DNA of 64,000 nt. Source: Ruminococcus sp. YE282. Lineage in GTDB: Bacteria; Bacillota; Clostridia; Oscillospirales; Acutalibacteraceae. Shown here piece by piece: positions 46,153 to 54,428 of this stretch; the stretch's first letter is position 1; the number at the start of each line of letters is the position of its first letter. Below the pieces are notes generated by a model. That model was not told the origin of the DNA and did not search any database. It saw only the letters and a program-made list of their open reading frames with translations. A program made the translations under genes and the position numbers. Location: positions 124,001-188,000 of the forward strand of contig FMUV01000001.1 in the NCBI GenBank assembly GCA_900101355.1, read 5' to 3'.

Positions 46153-46164
46153 GAGGTGTTATGA

Positions 46165-46374
46165 ATGTTAAACGTTGAAAGACGGACAGACAAAAAATTT
46201 TTTAACTGCAATAATTGCGGAGCAACGAATTATGAATCGGAATGGAATGATACTGTTGATTATTTAACGCATATTTCCACCGAAAACGGCAGCGGTTCAT
46301 TTATTTGTATTAGGCTTTGTGATAAATGTCTTAAAGAGTTGAAAAATAAACTCAACGATATTCAAACGGACTAA
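46165..46374 (+). CDS. Small zinc-ribbon protein
   Basis: 69 residues with FNCNNCGATNY and LCDKCLKEL, a four-cysteine zinc ribbon. AGAGGTG site. Confidence 0.6.
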   Translation: MLNVERRTDKKFFNCNNCGATNYESEWNDTVDYLTHISTENGSGSFICIRLCDKCLKELKNKLNDIQTD

Positions 46375-46380
46375 GAGTTG

Positions 46381-46536
46381 TTTGCGGTGGCGGAATAGGT
46401 AGACGCTATAACGAGAGGTAGAGACAGACAGTGGTTCGATTCCACCCTTTGCAACTTGTAGGCGTAGTAGCCATAGCAAAGAGGCTCGTGTTGGTAATAA
46501 TCGGTCTTATGTGAGGTGCAAATCCTCACCCGCAAA
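46381..46536 (+). tRNA. tRNA-Leu-like composite with internal insert
   Basis: Outer ends pair perfectly (TTTGCGG/CCGCAAA), with a Leu-type D arm (GGCGGAATAGGTAGACGC) and a terminal T arm (GTGAGG/CCTCAC). Between them, instead of one anticodon arm, there are about 60 extra nt including a second T arm (GTGGTTCGATTCCAC) and a TTTGC/GCAAA stem. Either a degenerate fusion of two tRNAs or a tRNA-like RNA. Two further hairpins follow (ACCAC/GTGGT at 46571; GCGGGACG/CTCGTCCGC at 46625). Confidence 0.5.
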
Positions 46537-46691
46537 TGACTGCAAATAAAATATGTTTTTTATCGACGGAATAACCACAATATATAGTGGTATAAGAAAA
46601 ACCAAACACAATATATAGTATGTGGGCGGGACGTGTAATCTCGTCCGCAAATAAACGCAAGTAAAATAAATAGCACAAATGATTGTGAGAT

Positions 46692-47249
46692 ATGTTTGTA
46701 TATAGATATTATAATATAATGACAGACCAATTTGAATATGTTGGCGTGAATTTTGGGAATACGATAAACGAATTGATGAGGCGTGTATATAACCATAATT
46801 ACCAAGATGATTGGTGTAAAAATGGATTTTATCGCATTGATTATATCGAGGTGATAAATAAAAGCGAAGCATATGCTTTAGAAAGCCATTTGATTTCATT
46901 ATATGAAACATTTCTCCGTCAAAATAAGGATAAATCTAATTATGGTATAAATAGTTTATTGCCAAAACATTTTGAATGGATTATATTGCGCTATGTGCGT
47001 GATGGCAAAGTAGTTGTTGTGCCTGAACTTAAAATTCGACAAAGACAATGCAAAAGTAATGTTAAAAGGGTTTTAGAATGGCTTGATAAAAAGTCTATTG
47101 GCGAAACATTTTATATTAAAGAGATGTTAGCCGATTTAGAGTTGAGCCAGCAGCAGTTAAAAACTATAAAGCGTGGTAATTTATACATTAAAAATCTTCT
47201 TGCGAAAATGAGAATAAATCAGCGAAAAGGATTATATCAAAAAATCTAA
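46692..47249 (+). CDS. GIY-YIG-like endonuclease
   Basis: 185 residues. VYRYYNIMTDQFEYVGVNFGNT...RRVYNHN resembles the N-terminal GIY-YIG beta hairpin and Arg helix. The C-terminal part has two HTH-like helices (IKEMLADLELSQQQLKTIKRGN). Likely a homing enzyme beside tRNA-like sequence. Confidence 0.5.
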   Translation: MFVYRYYNIMTDQFEYVGVNFGNTINELMRRVYNHNYQDDWCKNGFYRIDYIEVINKSEAYALESHLISLYETFLRQNKDKSNYGINSLLPKHFEWIILRYVRDGKVVVVPELKIRQRQCKSNVKRVLEWLDKKSIGETFYIKEMLADLELSQQQLKTIKRGNLYIKNLLAKMRINQRKGLYQKI

Positions 47250-47279
47250 AATAAATAGCAAAAAACTTTCATATTTCTA

Positions 47280-47308
47280 TTGACAAATGAAAGAATCGGA
47301 GGTATAAT
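47280..47308 (+). promoter_or_regulatory. Integrase promoter
   Basis: TTGACA, 17 nt, TATAAT, flanked on both sides by junction motif copies (47252 and 47310). Confidence 0.8.
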
Positions 47309-47341
47309 GTAAATAGTAAAAAACATTTAGGAGTGATTATA

Positions 47342-48292
47342 ATGTTGAACGCTAATACACTTACAATTACATCTCCATTTCTTTTCCCGAATCAGGAATT
47401 TTATATGGAAGCTCCGGCGGAACAGCCGAAACTCAAAAAGGACGGAACGCCCAAGCGCGTAAAGTGCAACAAGCAGCGCGGCAAAAAGTCTGAGGTTTAT
47501 CCCATTCAGGTCAGCGACATCCGCAGATTTATGGATTGGTTTGCAGACCACGGCAAGTGGGAGTGCTACCTTGCTTTTGTCATCGGTATCAATATGGCAC
47601 GTCGCGCAGGTGATACGCTTGCACTGAGATGGGAGCATTTCTTTAATGCAAACGGTACATTCCGCGCGGATTTGCTTGAAATCGTAGAGGACAAGACAGA
47701 TAAACTTGCTAACCCGCACATCAACTCGGCAGTAAGAAAAGCAATCAATCTGTATGTCGAGAAAACGGGCGTGAATCCTGCGGATAACGGTTATCAGAAC
47801 TACGTATTTGTTCAAACGAGCGGAAACTACAAAGGTAGAGTTATTTCTTATAATGCTTATCGCCTTTGCTTGAAGAAAGCTGCGGACGAACTCGGTGTTG
47901 AGTATAACGTCGGAACGCACAGTACACGAAAGACTTTCGGTATGGTTTCTCGTATGCTCCACGCGGGCGATTATGACTCGATGGAACTTCTGCAAACTAT
48001 CTACAACCATTCCGACACAAAAACCACAAAGAGCTACATTGGATTAACCAAGAAGAAGGTTGACCAGTATTTCGACGATATGGGCGAGTTCTTTGATGAT
48101 TATGTGACGGGTGAAAAGACATTCACAGAAGTCGCGGAAGCTCCTGTTGTGAGTATTGACGTAAACGACCTGCGAGATGTTATCAAGATGGCTTATAAGG
48201 CTGGCGCGGATAATGCCGGAACGACAGACCCCGCCGTTCACCTTGAGGCTATGAATAATCTTCTCGCTATGATTGACGGATTGCAGAAATGA
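47342..48292 (+). CDS. Tyrosine recombinase (integrase)
   Basis: About 316 residues. ARRAGDTLALRWEH (Arg I), HSTRKTFG (HxxR) and YNHSDTKTTKSYIGLT (H...Y nucleophile) form the full catalytic set. A C-terminal extension of about 70 residues follows. It could integrate the prophage or resolve replicons. It has its own promoter. No att core was found. Start assigned to the ATG after TTTAGGAGTG. Confidence 0.8.
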   Translation: MLNANTLTITSPFLFPNQEFYMEAPAEQPKLKKDGTPKRVKCNKQRGKKSEVYPIQVSDIRRFMDWFADHGKWECYLAFVIGINMARRAGDTLALRWEHFFNANGTFRADLLEIVEDKTDKLANPHINSAVRKAINLYVEKTGVNPADNGYQNYVFVQTSGNYKGRVISYNAYRLCLKKAADELGVEYNVGTHSTRKTFGMVSRMLHAGDYDSMELLQTIYNHSDTKTTKSYIGLTKKKVDQYFDDMGEFFDDYVTGEKTFTEVAEAPVVSIDVNDLRDVIKMAYKAGADNAGTTDPAVHLEAMNNLLAMIDGLQK

Positions 48293-48304
48293 GGTATATT
48301 TTGT

Positions 48305-48754
48305 ATGTATAATAATTTTTTACTTGATGGCTGTATTTATAGCGAAAACGAAAAATACTCTTTGAATACTCCATTTAAGTGGAAGGACGAAAGAATTAGC
48401 GTTGAGTTTGATTTAATTAGAGAGGGTAACAATGTTTCGTTAAAAGCGATAATCCCTGCGAATAAATACTCTGAATTTCAGTCTATGAAAGGCACTATTC
48501 GTTGTATTCAAAGGGTATCTGGGAAAGAATTTATTATCACATTTTTGCCGGAAGATATAATTCGCATTATCAGTGATGATTATGAGGTTGTCAATGTTGC
48601 ATATCAAAGCAAATGTGAAAAATATCTTATGGATAGAGAAAAGAAATGGCTTGCAAAAGAGGAAGAAGAACGCAAGCAAAAAGAAGCAGAAGAAGCTGAG
48701 CGTATGAGTCATTTTTGGTATCGGTTATTCCATCGCAAAAGTGAGGTGAGATAA
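48305..48754 (+). CDS. Hypothetical protein
   Basis: 149 residues, beta-rich N-terminal 100 residues, then a charged coiled coil (KKWLAKEEEERKQKEAEEAER). TGAGGT site. Confidence 0.6.
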   Translation: MYNNFLLDGCIYSENEKYSLNTPFKWKDERISVEFDLIREGNNVSLKAIIPANKYSEFQSMKGTIRCIQRVSGKEFIITFLPEDIIRIISDDYEVVNVAYQSKCEKYLMDREKKWLAKEEEERKQKEAEEAERMSHFWYRLFHRKSEVR

Positions 48755-48936
48755 TGAAAGCATCAATCGCTCTGATTGTCCTTGCACTTGTTTTAAGTGT
48801 GGCTGCAACTGTGTTGTGTTTATATGTTGGGATTGCAACAGACAGACCTTTCCAAATCGTTTTAGGCGGGTTAAACGCAACGCTTGTGCTGTTTAATACG
48901 GCAAATCTAATATCGGTTATACGGAGGAATAAATGA
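48754..48936 (+). CDS. Two-helix membrane protein
   Basis: 60 residues, two hydrophobic helices. Overlaps both neighbours, indicating coupled translation. Possibly a holin-like or immunity peptide; no proof. Confidence 0.6.
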   Translation: MKASIALIVLALVLSVAATVLCLYVGIATDRPFQIVLGGLNATLVLFNTANLISVIRRNK

Positions 48937-49130
48937 CTGCAATCGCAGGAATCCCGAAAACGGAAACAATATGGGTGACATACACCTCTGAAAAAGGCGA
49001 GGTTTACCATATCACGGCGAAAACCAACAACAGAGATTATTACTACCTTTATAAAATAGTTGATGGCAAAGCACAGAAACTCGGACGAGCAAGAACACCT
49101 ACGGAACTTGAAGAAAAATTTTTGAAATAA
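48933..49130 (+). CDS. Small hypothetical protein
   Basis: 65 residues, beta-strand-rich, CGGAGG site. No antitoxin signature despite preceding a MazF-like gene. Confidence 0.6.
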   Translation: MTAIAGIPKTETIWVTYTSEKGEVYHITAKTNNRDYYYLYKIVDGKAQKLGRARTPTELEEKFLK

Positions 49131-49145
49131 ATCTCACAAAACATA

Positions 49146-49174
49146 TTGACAAAGTTGTTACCTTGTGTTACAAT
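49146..49174 (+). promoter_or_regulatory. Promoter of PemK/MazF-like gene
   Basis: TTGACA, 17 nt, TACAAT; junction motif directly upstream. The leader 49185-49305 can close with AACCCG/CGGGTT and holds GAGTG/CACT pairing, so it may be a structured 5' UTR. Confidence 0.65.
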
Positions 49175-49305
49175 AGTGTTACAAGATAACCCGACGGGTG
49201 GAAGGAGTGTTAATGCTTTTCAACTGACAACTGAATAATTCACATAGAGGCACTAAATCCAGCCTACGCGGGTTACATATTCTTACACAAGGTAGGTGCG
49301 GATTT

Positions 49306-49686
49306 ATGTTAAAGATTAATGAAAAGATTCGCCCTCGATTTGGTGAAGTGTGGATGTGCCATCTCACAGACAAGGGCGGAAGCGTACAGAGTGGTTATAG
49401 ACCTGTGTTCATTCTGTCTAACAATCAGAATAATACATATAGCTCCACGCTAAATGTTATTCCTATTACATCCAAGATGAATAAGAGGAAACTGCCAGTT
49501 CACGTTGAACTTTGGAATTACGCAATATTCGGATTAAAAACTCCAAGCACAATGATGGTCGAACAGACGACAACGGTTTCCATTGAAAGTCTTGAAAGAA
49601 AAATCGGAGCAATTAGCGACCACGCAATCTTGGCGAGCATCGGCAGGGCGATTATCGTTCAGTTCCCGATTTTCGCGGGTTGTTAA
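49306..49686 (+). CDS. PemK/MazF-family protein
   Basis: 126 residues. RPRFGEVWMCHL, YRPVFILSNNQNN, NVIPITSK and MVEQTTTVSIESLERKIG match the MazF/PemK beta-barrel RNase family. Usually a toxin with a small upstream antitoxin; none is recognisable here. It may act as a host-shutoff RNase or be controlled by its long leader. Confidence 0.75.
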   Translation: MLKINEKIRPRFGEVWMCHLTDKGGSVQSGYRPVFILSNNQNNTYSSTLNVIPITSKMNKRKLPVHVELWNYAIFGLKTPSTMMVEQTTTVSIESLERKIGAISDHAILASIGRAIIVQFPIFAGC

Positions 49687-49704
49687 AAACAATAGCAAAA
49701 AAGA

Positions 49705-49733
49705 TTGACATTTATAATCGGCTTTGCTATAAT
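49705..49733 (+). promoter_or_regulatory. Promoter
   Basis: TTGACA, 17 nt, TATAAT, with a partial junction motif upstream. Confidence 0.75.
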
Positions 49734-49765
49734 GTATGTGTAATAATCTGTTTGAGGTGTGAATT

Positions 49766-50761
49766 ATGGGTAAAGTGTCAACAGAAAAGTTATTAGACCG
49801 TTTCTTTGGAAGCCCCGAAGGTGCGAAATACGCAAGTAAACGAAAACTAATTAGAGAAGAACAATTATATGAGTATGAAATGGAAATCGGCAAAGAAATT
49901 GTCGATATGGATGCTGATGAGATAATTGGCTTCTTGTCTAATATGAAAACACGCAGGAACAGCGCGGAAACGAACACAGTAATGAACAATTACTCGTTAG
50001 ACCAAGTGTTAGTCATATACCGCAAAGTTTTTGATTACTACATTGAAGAATTTGAAGTTATAAAAAATCCATTCCGCAATCCCAAACTGCGCGGCACAGA
50101 GTTGTATAATCGGCTCTATGAAAACAAGGAACGCTTTTCTTGGGAAATGGTTGAGGATATTATATGCAAACTTCACTCAGGCGACAATCAAGCCCGCGCG
50201 GATTATATCGAATTGATTATGTTGCTCTACTATAACGGATTTGAGAACGCAACTGAAATCGTGGAAATGCAGGAACAAGATGTAAACCACAAGATGAAGG
50301 CTGTTCTCCTGCCGGGCAAGACAATTCATTTGTCGGACAGATGTTATAATTTGCTTACAAAGTTTAATTCAATGACCGAATTAGAGGGTTGGCGGAACTT
50401 TGTGTTGGCAAGCTGGCACGGAAGTTATTTCAAGTTCATTGTTAGAGCAAGCAAGGCGGATGAGATTGATGAACGACCGCTGAAGGTTATGCGTGAGAAT
50501 ATCAATGTTTATCTATGCAAGTATGTAAACAATGAGTATAACACGCATATCAATTATAGCAACCTTTATTTGCTTGGATTCTATGATTATTTGGTCGGCA
50601 AATTTGGCGAGGGCAGAGTTAATGAAATGCTCTTGTCTAATTATGATAGCGAAGCCGTTCAGCAGTTGCAGCAAGCCGCGCGTGAGTATGGTTTCAAATA
50701 TGAAAACGTATCTCATTTGAAAAGGCGGCTGAGAATGTTTGTTAAACCAGAAGAAGAATAA
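49766..50761 (+). CDS. Integrase-fold protein, MrpR-like
   Basis: 331 residues. Layout resembles a tyrosine recombinase (helical N-terminal domain, then ADYIELIMLLYYNGFENATEIVEMQEQDVN...KTIHLSDRCYNLL) but the catalytic HxxR and Tyr are not visible. In SPbeta, MrpR (YopR) is such a catalytically dead integrase-like repressor. With the YonO-like polymerase this suggests SPbeta-like regulation. Could be the protein binding the shared operators. Confidence 0.45.
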   Translation: MGKVSTEKLLDRFFGSPEGAKYASKRKLIREEQLYEYEMEIGKEIVDMDADEIIGFLSNMKTRRNSAETNTVMNNYSLDQVLVIYRKVFDYYIEEFEVIKNPFRNPKLRGTELYNRLYENKERFSWEMVEDIICKLHSGDNQARADYIELIMLLYYNGFENATEIVEMQEQDVNHKMKAVLLPGKTIHLSDRCYNLLTKFNSMTELEGWRNFVLASWHGSYFKFIVRASKADEIDERPLKVMRENINVYLCKYVNNEYNTHINYSNLYLLGFYDYLVGKFGEGRVNEMLLSNYDSEAVQQLQQAAREYGFKYENVSHLKRRLRMFVKPEEE

Positions 50762-50840
50762 AAGTTGGGCTGTCGAAAGGCAGCCTAACACAAACAAATT
50801 AAAATAAATATCACAAAACATTTAATACGAGGTGCAGAAG

Positions 50841-51473
50841 TTGGGATATTATGTATTGACAAATGGAGAAGGAAGTTACATCACGCTTGATAAGAGCGGG
50901 AATAAGTATATACCAATAAGAAGCTCAAACGCGGCACATAAGTTTCCTGACTTGAAACGCGCAATGAATGTTCTCAATAACTCAATTACAACGTCAATCC
51001 GCAGCCATTATATGCCCGAGTACCACAAGACAGAGGAAATCGTTGAAAAGATTGAAACGGAGCGGCAAAGCGAAATTTGCTTTCGTGAAATTGAAAACAA
51101 CGAAATCGCGGATTGGCAAAAGCGGATTATGCAGTTGCTTGACCTGTTCGGCGGGACGGATAATCGCACAAGTGAACTCTCCGAAAAACTGAGCGACGTG
51201 GACAAAAAGATTGTAGATGTTGAGCATTATATAGAGTTTGGTAAGTTCAATGCTTATCAAGGTTGGATATGTTTCAAGATGTTGCAGAATCTCCTTCAGC
51301 AACGCCGGCAATACAAGAACGAAATGCAGGTTTTGCAAAAGATAAAGAGCTGCCCAATATCCAAAGAAGCAATCAAGGCACTTTCGGACAGCGTGGCGGA
51401 GGCACAGAATAAAGTGTATAAGCCGCGCAAATTCACAGAGTTATTTTCGGGGTGGTCGGAACGAAGAAATTAA
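50841..51473 (+). CDS. Hypothetical protein with coiled coil
   Basis: About 210 residues from a TTG six bases after GAGGTG (or GTG 50832). N-terminal GYYVLTNGEGSYITLDKSGNKYIPI, then long helices. Unknown. Confidence 0.55.
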   Translation: MGYYVLTNGEGSYITLDKSGNKYIPIRSSNAAHKFPDLKRAMNVLNNSITTSIRSHYMPEYHKTEEIVEKIETERQSEICFREIENNEIADWQKRIMQLLDLFGGTDNRTSELSEKLSDVDKKIVDVEHYIEFGKFNAYQGWICFKMLQNLLQQRRQYKNEMQVLQKIKSCPISKEAIKALSDSVAEAQNKVYKPRKFTELFSGWSERRN

Positions 51474-51597
51474 AACTATGGCTTTATTATAACAAGCCGC
51501 GAATCCAAATATATCCACATATGTTGTACATAAGATGGCGGGATTACGAATGGATTATTCCGCGAAACAATAATTACTATCGTTAAGGAGAATTATA

Positions 51598-51879
51598 ATG
51601 TATGTACCAAAGCCTGTCGATACGGCAGATGTTACACTAAGTCCTGACATTGTTGAGTTGGGCGAGAAAATTACAGAGAGCGTCCACGATGTATGGACGG
51701 AAGGTCGGGTTAAAGAGGGATGGACATATGGCGAAACGAGAAATGATGAACTAAAGCAACATCCTTGTCTTGTTCCATATGGAGATTTGTCCGATTCCGA
51801 AAAGGAATACGACCGCAATACCGCGATGGAAACACTCAAACTCATTATGAAGTTGGGCTACAAAATCGAAAAGGTATAA
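51598..51879 (+). CDS. RyR-domain protein
   Basis: 93 residues. YVPKPVDTADVTLSPDIVELGEKITESVHDVWTEGRVKEGW...HPCLVPYGDLSDSEKEYDRNTAMETLK is a complete single RyR (ryanodine receptor) domain. Stand-alone phage and bacterial RyR domains occur near NAD- or nucleotide-related genes, as here. AAGGAG site. Confidence 0.85.
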   Translation: MYVPKPVDTADVTLSPDIVELGEKITESVHDVWTEGRVKEGWTYGETRNDELKQHPCLVPYGDLSDSEKEYDRNTAMETLKLIMKLGYKIEKV

Positions 51880-51901
51880 TAATACATAAGGAGAACAGAG
51901 A

Positions 51902-52448
51902 ATGAAAAAAATTACTTGTTGTTGTAGATTTTCAGAATGACTTTATTGACGGTGCGCTCGGAACTTCCGAAGCTGTGGAAATCGTGCCAAACGTGGTAAA
52001 CAAAATCAACGATTGGGATGGCGACATCGCTTTTACTGCCGACACTCACGGCGAAAATTACCTTGAAGCCAACGAGGGCAAGCATTTGCCGGTCGTACAT
52101 TGCGTACAGAATACGGACGGTTGGGAACTTCGCGCGGAGGTTGCAAAGGCTGTCAAAGAAAAGATGGATGCAAAGGTATTTCAGGGCGTTTCATTCCTAA
52201 AAGATACTTTCGGTTCGCTTGACCTTATGAACTACATTAGCGCAATCGGTTATGAGTATGTTGAGTTTATCGGACTATGCACGGACATTTGCGTTGCAAG
52301 TAACGCGATTATGGCGAAGGCTTTTCTGCTCGAAGCCCAGATTGTCGTTGACCCGTCTTGCTGCGCGGGCGTAACTCCCGAAACCCACGATGCGGCACTT
52401 ACCACAATGAAGATGCGTCAGATTGATATTTTGGAGGTAGCAAAATGA
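51902..52448 (+). pseudogene. Nicotinamidase/isochorismatase, frameshifted
   Basis: From the ATG at 51902 (AAGGAGAACAG site) a run of seven A puts the frame off by one; with six, the product reads MKKLLVVVDFQNDFIDGALGTSEAV. DFQNDF carries the catalytic Asp and GLCTDICV the nucleophilic Cys of PncA. It would turn nicotinamide into nicotinate. The rest of the frame is intact to 52448. Confidence 0.75.
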
Positions 52449-53166
52449 TTAGGATTAAGGGCGACGAAATCACTTTGTCGAGATTTCCCGACGGAACTCT
52501 GCGCCTGATACCAAATCTTCCCAATATTTCGTTAGAAGAATCATCATAAGCGTATGCTCTCATTGCTTGGAACTACGAGAGCGATGAGGAAATGGCGGCA
52601 ATCCTATTCTTGACTAAGCACCTTAAAAATCTTGGATATAATGTCAGTTTGGATATGCCGTATATCCCAAATGCTCGGCAGGATAGAGTAAAAGGAGAAA
52701 ATGACGTATTCACACTCAAATATTTCGCGGAGTTCATCAACTCTCTTGATTTCGATAGAGTATTTGTGTTAGACCCTCGTTCTAATGTTAGCGCGGCACT
52801 GATTGATAAAATCATCGTAGAATCTCCCGAATATTATTGTGATAAGGCAATACAGAAAATATATTATGAAATTGAGTTTAGTCCGCTGATGGCTTTTTAT
52901 CCCGATGAGGGCGCAACGAAACGATACTCCGAGAGCTACGGCTTGGAATGTGCATACGCCGCGAAAAATCGCGACTAGCAGACTGGCAAAATCCTCGGAT
53001 TATCGGTTTCTCATATGCTGTTCTGAATAAGTATATCCGCACAGGAGTATGTGCAGACAGTATTATAAGAGAGCGAATTGTCGCTATGCACGAAAAGAAT
53101 ATATTTAAGCTGTTACCAATGCCGACATTTCCTTATAATGGGAAAATAACGGTTTATGTGGAGTAA
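52445..53166 (+). pseudogene. PRPP synthetase-like gene, degraded
   Basis: Begins with ATGA overlap on the nicotinamidase stop. FPDGT and MPYIPNARQDR are PRPP-synthetase signatures. The frame is broken by an in-frame TAA at 52547 and TAG at 52976 (KNRD-stop-QTGKI), and the last 60 codons lie in another frame (to 53166). The PRPP-binding VDDICS-type loop is absent. A former partner of the nicotinamidase in NAD salvage. Confidence 0.7.
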
Positions 53167-53171
53167 TTAAT

Positions 53172-53825
53172 ATGAAATTTCTTAACAGAATTTTAAAAAA
53201 AGAGGTATATAATATGAAATTTAATGTAATCAACAATTCGTCCAACGTCAATGTTGAGGTTAAAGATAATTTGGACGGTTCTGTTGCAATTATCGTAGAT
53301 GTTAAGCCAAATGGCAAACCGCTTTCAGAGTATAAGCCTGGTGAAACCGCAACTATTGGCGAACGTGAATACATCGTCCTCGGTCACGCAAACGAAACAA
53401 CTGCGCTTGTTACAAAGGATATTGCGAAAACAATGGAGTTTGGTACTTCCGGCGACTATCGCAAGAGTTATGTGCGTGATTATTGCAACGGCGAATTTTA
53501 TAGGGGACTTGTAAAAGCTGTGGGAGCAGACAATATCATTCCCCATACGGTCAATCTTATGTGTGATGATGGTTCAAATAAGGGCATTGTATGTAAGGAT
53601 AATGTATCAATTCTTACTATGGCTAATTATCGCCGCTATCGTGAGCAGCTTCCCGCGATTGGCAAGACGTTCTGGACAGCAACAGACGTAACTGTTCTCG
53701 ATAAGGATTACGCTCGCAGCGTTTGCTGCGTCCGTTCCAGCGGTGTTCCGAGCTGGTGTGGCTGTGGCTGGACTTGCGGTGTGCGCCCGTTTTGTATCTT
53801 GAAATCTTCTGTCTTGGTATCTTGA
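53172..53825 (+). CDS. DGR target protein, C-type-lectin-like
   Basis: 217 residues from 53172, or about 203 from ATG 53214 (AAGAGGT site). The C-terminal part (FWTATDVTV...GVPSWCGCGWTCGVRPFCIL) is the CLec fold of diversity-generating-retroelement variable proteins. The variable repeat encodes residues about 181-207. It is not joined to a tail gene, so its binding target is unknown. The variable codons now encode five cysteines in a short stretch, unusual. Confidence 0.85.
   Translation: MKFLNRILKKEVYNMKFNVINNSSNVNVEVKDNLDGSVAIIVDVKPNGKPLSEYKPGETATIGEREYIVLGHANETTALVTKDIAKTMEFGTSGDYRKSYVRDYCNGEFYRGLVKAVGADNIIPHTVNLMCDDGSNKGIVCKDNVSILTMANYRRYREQLPAIGKTFWTATDVTVLDKDYARSVCCVRSSGVPSWCGCGWTCGVRPFCILKSSVLVS
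53712..53792 (+). repeat. DGR variable repeat (VR)
   Basis: 81 nt aligned without gaps to the template repeat at 54232. Ten differences, all at template adenines (eight to G, one to C, one to T); four of the 14 template adenines are unchanged; no other base differs. Confidence 0.95.
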
Positions 53826-53841
53826 CATCTTGAACTCTTAA

Positions 53842-54204
53842 ATGGACGAATCACAATTTGAGATAGGAAATAAGGCGGAAAAGTTGTATTTTGCGGTGTT
53901 TGATGCTACAACCAACCGCCATCATTATCCTGTTAGATTTCGCAGGTTGTCGGACAAGTTGCAAGAATACGCTCTTGATATATATAGTAATTTAATTGAT
54001 GCTAATTCATTCAAGGCGGATACTCTGCAACACCGAACAACAAAATATGATTTACAAACTAAAGCAATTACGACTTGTAACAAATTTTTAAGTTTAACAA
54101 GATATAGTTTGCACGCAAAACTAATAAGTTTTGCAATAAGCGAGGAATGGACACGATTAGCACACGATGTTAAATTTATGTCGCTCGCTTGGAGAAAAAC
54201 ATAA
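53842..54204 (+). CDS. avd: DGR accessory protein Avd
   Basis: 120 residues, helical and basic (four-helix-bundle pattern), between the target gene and the template repeat, where Avd lies in BPP-1-type DGRs. Avd binds the reverse transcriptase and template RNA and is needed for mutagenic cDNA synthesis. Family call from position, length and helical pattern. Confidence 0.75.
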   Translation: MDESQFEIGNKAEKLYFAVFDATTNRHHYPVRFRRLSDKLQEYALDIYSNLIDANSFKADTLQHRTTKYDLQTKAITTCNKFLSLTRYSLHAKLISFAISEEWTRLAHDVKFMSLAWRKT

Positions 54205-54231
54205 ATTAATACATATAGGTTATGCGCTGTT

Positions 54232-54312
54232 GCTCGCAACGTTTGCTACGTCAATTCCAACGGTGTTCCGAACTGGAATGACTGTGGCTGGACTTACGGT
54301 GTGCGCCCGTTC
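54232..54312 (+). repeat. DGR template repeat (TR)
   Basis: 81 nt with codons AAC, TAC and AAT in VR register, so adenine mutagenesis changes the first two codon positions. Noncoding stretch 54205-54428 around it forms the template RNA spacer. Confidence 0.95.
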
Positions 54313-54428
54313 TGGTGGATTAGTGAGGACTATAAATCGCAACAACAGCGATTACAAGGAGTACGCCACATCATCAAAAGAGCGCATAACCTTTCTCACG
54401 GAGGTTGGGATAAATACAAAAGATTATT

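Noticed and set aside
48933..49130. Antitoxin partner for the MazF-like protein.
   Set aside because: No AbrB, ribbon-helix-helix or other antitoxin pattern, and a separate promoter lies between the two genes.
44148..52978. Stop-codon reassignment explaining in-frame TAA and TAG.
   Set aside because: All three stops end other intact genes, and no suppressor tRNA with a matching anticodon was found.
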